Assembly (NCBI GenBank): GCA_052389435.1
Contig: JBQTIB010000094.1
Location: 1 to 64,000 of the forward strand
DNA length: 64,000 bases
Reading direction: 5' to 3'
DNA from: JBQTKD01 sp052389435
GTDB taxonomy: Bacteria; Actinomycetota; Actinomycetes; Sporichthyales; Sporichthyaceae
Of this stretch, positions 59,158 through 64,000 are shown piece after piece (position 1 is the first letter of the stretch; every line of letters starts with the position of its first letter). The translations under genes were made by a program, and so were the position numbers. Under the pieces are notes generated by a model. That model ran no database searches, was not told the origin of the DNA, and saw only the letters and a program-made list of their open reading frames with translations.

Positions 59158-59442
59158 GGCGGCATCCTTGCGCATGCGGATTTCGCCCTGGCCGCCGAGT
59201 TCGTCTGGGTCCTTCGACGTGCAGAGGAAGGGCTTTCCCCAGCCGACGGGTAGGCCGCGCACCCACGACGCGGTCTGCATCCGCAGGTACGGGATGGTGC
59301 CGATCGGTCGCAGCGCGGCGGCGCCGGTGACGATCACGAGACCGGGCTCCACCCGCTTGTCGTACTCGTTCTCGGTGGAGCGCACGAGCAGCGCCTTGCC
59401 GTCGGCGGACCAGCCGAGCGGCGCCCAGCCCCGAGATTCGCG
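59158..59442 (-). pseudogene. coding-like remnant in frame with dapB (beta-propeller-like fragment)
   Basis: The 285 bases between the M16 peptidase stop and dapB are open in one frame, in phase with both genes, with the high third-position GC of real coding DNA. The translation begins GWAPLGWSADGKALLVRS and continues EPGLVIVTGAAALRPIGTIPYL, which resembles a TolB/WD40 blade (W-S-x-D-G-K, then strands). It has no plausible start with a ribosome site; GTG 59385 is the best codon. It could be the degenerate end of a lost gene, or an N-terminal extension of DapB. I favour a remnant. Confidence 0.4.
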
Positions 59443-60789
59443 TTACGCGGCGAATACGCGCCCGGGCTTGAAGGGGCCGACGACGGTCAGCGTGCGCGGG
59501 GAGGCCAGCAGTTCGGCCGCCAGGGCACGTACCTCGTCCGGGTTCACGGCGTCGATGCGCCGGAGCACCTCGTCGACGGACAGGAGTTCGCCGTAGGCCA
59601 GTTCGGCCTTGCCGAGCCGGTTCATCCGGGAGCCGCTGTCCTCCATGTTCAGGACGATCGACCCCTTGAGCTGACCGGCGCCGCGCAGCAGTTCGTCGTC
59701 GGTGATGCCGTCTGCCGCGACCTTGGCGAGCTCGTCGCGGCACACGTCGAGAACCTGGTCGACCTTCTTCGGCAGGCAGCCGGCGTAGACGCCGAACATG
59801 CCGGCGTCGGAGTACTGGGAGGCGAAGCTGTAGACGGAATAGGCCAGGCCGCGCTTCTCGCGCACCTCCTGGAACAGCCGCGAGCTCATCCCGCCGCCGA
59901 GCGCCGTGGACAGCACGCCGAGGGCGAAGCGACGCGGGTCGGTGCGGTTCAGCGCGGGTACCCCGAGCACCAGGTTGGCCTGCTCGCTGGGGCGGTTGAA
60001 CAGTTGCACTCCCCCGCTGCTGCGGCGGGTGCGCGCGGCGGCACGCGGCGCCGACGGCGAGGTGCCGTCGATGCCCAGGGCGCCCGCCGCCTTGAATGCC
60101 TTCGTCACGGCCTTGACGACTTCGCGGTGCGAGAGGTTGCCCGCAGCGGTCACGACGATGTTCGGCGCGGTGTACCGGCGGCGGTAGTAGTTCGCGATCG
60201 TGGTCCGGGACAGACCCTCGATCGACGCCTCGGTGCCCAGGATCGGCCGGCCGAGCGGATGCCCGGCCCAGAGCTGCGTGGCGAACTCGTCGTGCACCGC
60301 GTCGGTCGGGTCGTCGGCGTGCATGGCGATCTCTTCCAGGATCACCTCGCGTTCGCTTTCGACGTCCGCCGAGGCGATCAGCGAGGAGGTGACCATGTCG
60401 ACGATGACGTCGATCGCCAGCGGCAGGTCCCGGTCCAGGACCCGCGCGTAGTAGCAGGTGAACTCCTTGTCGGTGAAGGCGTTCATCTCGCCCCCGACGG
60501 CGTCCACGGCGGAGGAGATGTCCAGCGCTCCGCGGCGCTTGGTGCCCTTGAACAGCAGGTGCTCGAGGTAGTGCGTGCACCCGGCCTGGGTCGGGCCCTC
60601 GTCGCGCGAGCCGACGCCGACCCAGATGCCGAACGTGGCCGACCGAACCGAGGGCATCTCCTGGGTGAGGATGCGCAGCCCGCCGGGCAGCACGGTGCGG
60701 CGGATGCCGCCGGAGTCGGCCGAAGCGGACAGCAGCGTCCGGGTGGTACCCGGACGCTGCTGGACCGCGCTCAGTTGTGCCGAAGTCAC
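59443..60789 (-). CDS. M16 family zinc metallopeptidase (processing protease-like)
   Basis: A 448-residue peptidase. The inverted zinc motif H-x-x-E-H is HYLEH (H73, E76, H77), and the downstream Glu is in EREVILEEIAMHADDP. The C-terminal half has the non-catalytic M16 domain with the MSSRLFQEVREKRGLAYSVYS substrate-binding motif. This is the PepR/YmxG gene that follows pnp in many Gram-positive bacteria; its target is unknown. The GTG at 60789 overlaps the pnp stop (GTGA), so the two are translationally coupled. Confidence 0.94.
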   Translation of the reverse strand: MTSAQLSAVQQRPGTTRTLLSASADSGGIRRTVLPGGLRILTQEMPSVRSATFGIWVGVGSRDEGPTQAGCTHYLEHLLFKGTKRRGALDISSAVDAVGGEMNAFTDKEFTCYYARVLDRDLPLAIDVIVDMVTSSLIASADVESEREVILEEIAMHADDPTDAVHDEFATQLWAGHPLGRPILGTEASIEGLSRTTIANYYRRRYTAPNIVVTAAGNLSHREVVKAVTKAFKAAGALGIDGTSPSAPRAAARTRRSSGGVQLFNRPSEQANLVLGVPALNRTDPRRFALGVLSTALGGGMSSRLFQEVREKRGLAYSVYSFASQYSDAGMFGVYAGCLPKKVDQVLDVCRDELAKVAADGITDDELLRGAGQLKGSIVLNMEDSGSRMNRLGKAELAYGELLSVDEVLRRIDAVNPDEVRALAAELLASPRTLTVVGPFKPGRVFAA

Positions 60790-63002
60790 TCGGCCGCTTC
60801 GGTCTCGGCGTCGCCTTCGGCGCCCTCGTCGCCACCCACGACCACGGGGACGAGGGAGAGCTTGCCGCGCTGGTCGATCTCGGCGATCTCGACGAGCAGC
60901 TTCTGGCCGACGGCGATGATGTCGTCGACGTTGTCGACCCGCTTGCCGCCCGCGAGCTTGCGCAGCTGCGAGATGTGCAGCAGGCCGTCGCGACCGGGGA
61001 CCAGGGAGACGAAGGCACCGAAGGTCGTGGTCTTGACGACCGTGCCCAGGTACCGCTCGCCGACCTCGGGCATCGTCGGGTTCGCGATCGCGTTGATCGT
61101 GTTCCGAGCCGCCTCGGCCGCCGGGCCGTTGGTGGCGCCGACGTAGATCGTGCCGTCGTCCTCGATCGAGATCTCGGCGCCGGTGTCGGCCTGGATCTGG
61201 TTGATGATCTTCCCCTTCGGGCCGATCACCTCGCCGATCTTGTCCACCGGGATCTTGATCGTGATGATGCGCGGCGCGAACTCGCTCATCTCGTCCGGAC
61301 CGGAGATGGCCTCCTGCATGACATCGAGGATGTGCAGGCGGGCCTCGCGGGCCTGGGTGAGCGCCCCGGTCAGCACCGAGGACGGGATGCCGTCGAGCTT
61401 GGTGTCGAGCTGAAGCGCCGTGACGAAGTTCTTCGTGCCGGCGACCTTGAAGTCCATGTCGCCGAACGCGTCCTCGGCGCCGAGGATGTCGGTGAGGGTG
61501 ACGTACTCCCCGCCCTCGAACACCAGACCCATGGCGATACCGGCGACCGGGGCCTTGAGCGGGCAGCCGGCGTTCAGCAGCGACAGGGTCGAGGCGCAGA
61601 CCGAGCCCATCGACGTCGAGCCGTTGGAGCCGAGAGCCTCGGACACCTGACGGATCGCGTAGGGGAACTCCTCGCGCTTGGGCAGCACGGGCAGGATCGC
61701 CCGCTCGGCGAGGGCGCCGTGACCGATCTCGCGGCGCTTGGGCGAACCCACGCGTCCGGTCTCGCCGGTGGAGTACGGCGGGAAGTTGTAGTTGTGCATG
61801 TAGCGCTTGCGGGTCTCCGGGTTGAGCGTGTCGACCATCTGCTCCATGCGGAGCATGTTGAGGGTCGTGACGCCCAGGATCTGGGTCTCGCCACGCTCGA
61901 ACAGCGCCGAGCCGTGCACGCGCGGGATGACCTCGACCTCGGCCTGCAGCGAGCGGATGTCCCGCAGCCCACGGCCGTCGATGCGGATCTTGTCCTTGAC
62001 GATGCGCCCGCGAACGGTCTTCTTGGTGACCGAGCGGAAGGCCGCGGAGATCTCCTTCTCGCGACCCTCGAACTGGGCGGAGAGCTTGGCCTTGGTGTCG
62101 TCCTTGATGCGGTCGAGCTCGGCCTCGCGCTCCTGCTTGCCGGCGATCGCCATCGCGGCGGCCAGCTGGCCACTCGCCTCGGCGGTGACGGCCTCGAGCA
62201 CGTCGTCGGCGTAGTCCAGGAAGATCGGGAACTCGGCGGTCGGCTTGGCGGCCTTGGCCGCGACCTCGAGCTGGGCCTTGCACATCTGCGCGATGAACGG
62301 CTTCGCGGCCTCGAGACCGGCGGCGACGACCTCCTCGGTCGGCGCGGTCGCGCCCTCCGCGATCAGGTCGATCGTCTCGGTGGTGGCCTCGGCCTCCACC
62401 ATCATGATCGCGACGTCGCCGTCCTCGAGGACGCGACCGGCGACGACCATGTCGAAGACGGCCTTGGTCAGCTCGGAGTGGCGCGGGAAGGCAACCCACC
62501 GGTCCCCGATGAGCGCGACGCGCACGGCGCCGATCGGACCGGAGAACGGGATGCCGGAGAGCTGGGTGGACATCGAGGCGCCGTTGATGGCGATGACGTC
62601 GTAGAGGTCGTCGGGGTTGAGCGCCATGACCGTCTCGACGATCTGGATCTCGTTGCGCAGGCCCTTGGCGAAGGTCGGGCGCAGCGGCCGGTCGATGAGG
62701 CGACAGGTGAGGATCGCGTCCTCGGACGGCCGGCCCTCGCGACGGAAGAACGAGCCGGGGATGCGTCCCGCGGCGTACATGCGCTCTTCGACGTCGACGG
62801 TCAGCGGGAAGAAGTCGAGGTTCTCCCGCGGCGACTTGCCGTGCGTGGTGGCCGACAGAACCATGGTGTCGCCGTCGAGGTAGACGGCGCACGAACCGGC
62901 GGCCTGCATGGCCAACTTGCCGGTCTCGAAGCGAATGGTGCGAGTGCCGAACGGACCGTTGTCGATCGTTGCTTCGGCGAAAGTGATTTCGGGACCCTCC
63001 AC
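60786..63002 (-). CDS. pnp: polyribonucleotide nucleotidyltransferase (PNPase)
   Basis: A 738-residue phosphorolytic 3'-5' exoribonuclease, in actinobacteria also a poly(A)-tailing enzyme. Two RNase PH domains are present (FETGKLAMQAAGSCAVYLDG and GRREIGHGAL-like KRREIGHGALAERAILPVLP). A KH domain (VDKIGEVIGPKGKIINQIQ) and a C-terminal S1 domain (LGTVVKTTTFGAFVSLVPGRDGLLHISQL) follow, with an acidic tail. The GTG at 63002 has AGGAGG seven bases upstream. It follows rpsO, from which it is separated by a hairpin spacer. Confidence 0.97.
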   Translation of the reverse strand: MEGPEITFAEATIDNGPFGTRTIRFETGKLAMQAAGSCAVYLDGDTMVLSATTHGKSPRENLDFFPLTVDVEERMYAAGRIPGSFFRREGRPSEDAILTCRLIDRPLRPTFAKGLRNEIQIVETVMALNPDDLYDVIAINGASMSTQLSGIPFSGPIGAVRVALIGDRWVAFPRHSELTKAVFDMVVAGRVLEDGDVAIMMVEAEATTETIDLIAEGATAPTEEVVAAGLEAAKPFIAQMCKAQLEVAAKAAKPTAEFPIFLDYADDVLEAVTAEASGQLAAAMAIAGKQEREAELDRIKDDTKAKLSAQFEGREKEISAAFRSVTKKTVRGRIVKDKIRIDGRGLRDIRSLQAEVEVIPRVHGSALFERGETQILGVTTLNMLRMEQMVDTLNPETRKRYMHNYNFPPYSTGETGRVGSPKRREIGHGALAERAILPVLPKREEFPYAIRQVSEALGSNGSTSMGSVCASTLSLLNAGCPLKAPVAGIAMGLVFEGGEYVTLTDILGAEDAFGDMDFKVAGTKNFVTALQLDTKLDGIPSSVLTGALTQAREARLHILDVMQEAISGPDEMSEFAPRIITIKIPVDKIGEVIGPKGKIINQIQADTGAEISIEDDGTIYVGATNGPAAEAARNTINAIANPTMPEVGERYLGTVVKTTTFGAFVSLVPGRDGLLHISQLRKLAGGKRVDNVDDIIAVGQKLLVEIAEIDQRGKLSLVPVVVGGDEGAEGDAETEAAE

Positions 63003-63163
63003 GGGCGCCCCTCCTTGTTGTGTTCTGGAGGAGGCGGCCGGGTTCGCGGCGACGTCGTCGATCGGTATGCGATCGAGGCATCCGGAGCATGCTCCGTTTG
63101 CCACTACCGAGGACCGGCGTCGAGGACGTCCCTCGCTTGCCGACCGGCTCCTACGGTTTCCTA

Positions 63164-63186
63164 CGGGCGCACGGACAGTGCGCCCG
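63164..63186 (-). terminator. hairpin between rpsO and pnp
   Basis: A perfect 9-bp stem CGGGCGCAC with GTGCGCCCG around a five-base loop, starting six bases after the rpsO stop. It may partly terminate or process the rpsO transcript ahead of pnp. In Escherichia coli this interval is the site of rpsO termination and RNase III cleavage that controls pnp. The same role here is inferred. Confidence 0.65.
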
Positions 63187-63191
63187 AGCGG

Positions 63192-63461
63192 CTATCGGCG
63201 CAGGCCGAGGCGCTCGATCAGGACGCGGTAGCGCGCAATGTCGGTGGCGGCCAGGTACTTCAGCAGCCGACGACGACGACCGACCAGGAGCAGCAGCCCA
63301 CGGCGGCTGTGGTGGTCGTGCTTGTGCTTCTTCAGGTGCTCGGTGAGGTCGGTGATGCGCTTGGTGAGCATCGCGACCTGGGCCTCCGGGGAGCCCGTGT
63401 CGTTCTCGGACAGGGCGTACTCGGCCAGGATCGTCTTCTTCTGGGCAGAATCGAGCGGCAT
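63192..63461 (-). CDS. rpsO: 30S ribosomal protein uS15
   Basis: An 89-residue S15, the primary 16S rRNA-binding protein of the platform. The signatures TGSPEAQVAMLTKRITDLTEHL, KHKHDHHSRRGLLLLVGRRRRLLKYL and YRVLIERLGLRR are complete. The ATG at 63461 follows GGCACAGCT with only a weak ribosome site. The 151-base gap upstream should hold its promoter. pnp follows on the same strand. Confidence 0.98.
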   Translation of the reverse strand: MPLDSAQKKTILAEYALSENDTGSPEAQVAMLTKRITDLTEHLKKHKHDHHSRRGLLLLVGRRRRLLKYLAATDIARYRVLIERLGLRR

Positions 63462-63612
63462 AGCTGTGCCTCACGGCTCCTTCGGGGTCGTTGCGCGGCG
63501 CACCGGGGCAGTTCCACCCGGGCACTATGAATCCGCGGCCGATCAAACGGCGGCGCTCAGGCTACCAGCGCGCGACCCCGGGTCCGGCACCGGCGCCGTC
63601 CGGGCGCGGCGT

Positions 63613-64000
63613 TCAGTCCCCGGTGAGCAGGGCGTCGAGGTTGCGGAGTCCGACGTGCCAGGCGTGCTCGTGCTCGCTGGCGGCCTGGTCGGTGAGGAAC
63701 CCGGCCTGGGTGAGCCGAGCGTGGGTTCCGGCGCCGTTCGGCTTGAGGTCCAGGCTCAGCACCGTTTCGGCGCCGCCCGTTCCGGACGGGCCGGTCACCC
63801 AGGTCATGACGACCTTGCGACCGGGTTCGAGCGCGAGAAAGCGCCCGTAGTGGTGGTAGCGGCGTCCGTTGAAGTCGGTTTCGAAGCAGAACGGCGCTCC
63901 GACCTCCGCGCGTACGTAGATGCGCGCGGCCAGCCACCGCCCGAGGTCGTCGGTCCAGGCGTGGTAGATGGCGTCGGGCGCGGCGGCCATGTCCCGCTCG
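63613..64000 (-). CDS. SRPBCC (AHSA1-like) domain protein, truncated by the window edge
   Basis: At least 129 residues of a START/SRPBCC ligand-binding fold. DAIYHAWTDDLGRWLA is the start of the domain. GAPFCFETDFNGRRYHHYGRFLALEPGRKVVMTW follows, with ETVLSLDLKPNGAGTHARLTQAGF near the end, the pattern of AHSA1-like proteins. The frame continues past position 64000 (ERD before the first visible Met), so the true start is outside the window. A cytoplasmic small-molecule-binding role is the most that can be said. Confidence 0.78.
   Translation of the reverse strand, partial: ERDMAAAPDAIYHAWTDDLGRWLAARIYVRAEVGAPFCFETDFNGRRYHHYGRFLALEPGRKVVMTWVTGPSGTGGAETVLSLDLKPNGAGTHARLTQAGFLTDQAASEHEHAWHVGLRNLDALLTGD

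Overview
This is very GC-rich DNA with GTG starts, 4-base start/stop overlaps, leaderless-type promoters and two LPXTG surface proteins. All of this points to an actinomycete (Actinomycetota). The gene order rpsO-pnp-M16 peptidase-dapB-thyX-dapA-rnj-ftsK-rimO-pgsA-cinA-clgR, then recA-recX-miaB, is the one familiar from Streptomyces, mycobacteria and relatives. A less-studied filamentous lineage is possible, but I cannot fix the genus. The first ~115 bases are a G/C homopolymer-rich stretch that looks like a contig edge.

Layout. 0.2-2.9 kb: HelD-type helicase and a VOC protein (minus). 3.2-6.3 kb: a URC uracil-catabolism operon (GTP cyclohydrolase II homologue URC1, DUF1688 URC4, uracil phosphoribosyltransferase). 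6.4-12.7 kb: small secreted proteins, a glycerophosphodiesterase, an OFA-type MFS carrier with a 49-residue partner, a fused membrane/spermidine-synthase protein, a sarcosine/N-methyltryptophan oxidase, then a CAT tRNA. 13.3-18.3 kb: a signalling island. It contains a STAS antagonist, an HATPase anti-sigma kinase, a PAS-SpoIIE phosphatase with a probable CTG start, an ABM/heme-oxygenase-fold protein, and a B12-binding protein carrying the W-x9-EH cap motif of CarH photoreceptors. Convergent to these lies a degenerate PP2C domain fused to a KaiB-like domain. 18.5-24.2 kb: tRNA-Asn, a YtxH-like protein, an RpoD-family sigma factor, dnaG, miaB. 24.3-27.8 kb: a gluABCD-type amino-acid ABC transporter. 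27.8-30.4 kb: recX, recA with an upstream LexA box, DUF3046 and an unknown small gene. 30.6-34.3 kb: a NERD protein with an unknown partner, and a DrrAB-like ABC exporter. 34.5-38.1 kb: a 1172-residue PGRS-like Gly/Asn/Asp repeat protein ending in LPKTG. 38.2-45.6 kb: lhr, nei-type glycosylase, lipoprotein, dps, small membrane protein, clgR. 45.7-63.5 kb (minus): the conserved housekeeping run, interrupted by a second LPKTG protein between dapB and thyX and by a coding-like remnant upstream of dapB. An SRPBCC gene runs off the right edge.

Functionally, the window mixes DNA repair and replication (recA, recX, lhr, nei, dnaG, ftsK), RNA processing (pnp, rnj, miaB, rimO), lysine/peptidoglycan precursor and dTMP synthesis (dapA, dapB, thyX) and stress control (clgR, dps, the partner switch). 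The most unusual part is 13.3-18.3 kb. There a cobalamin sensor of photoreceptor type and a KaiB-pseudophosphatase fusion sit with a complete phosphatase/kinase/antagonist module. All functional statements are inferred from sequence patterns; no database search was run.
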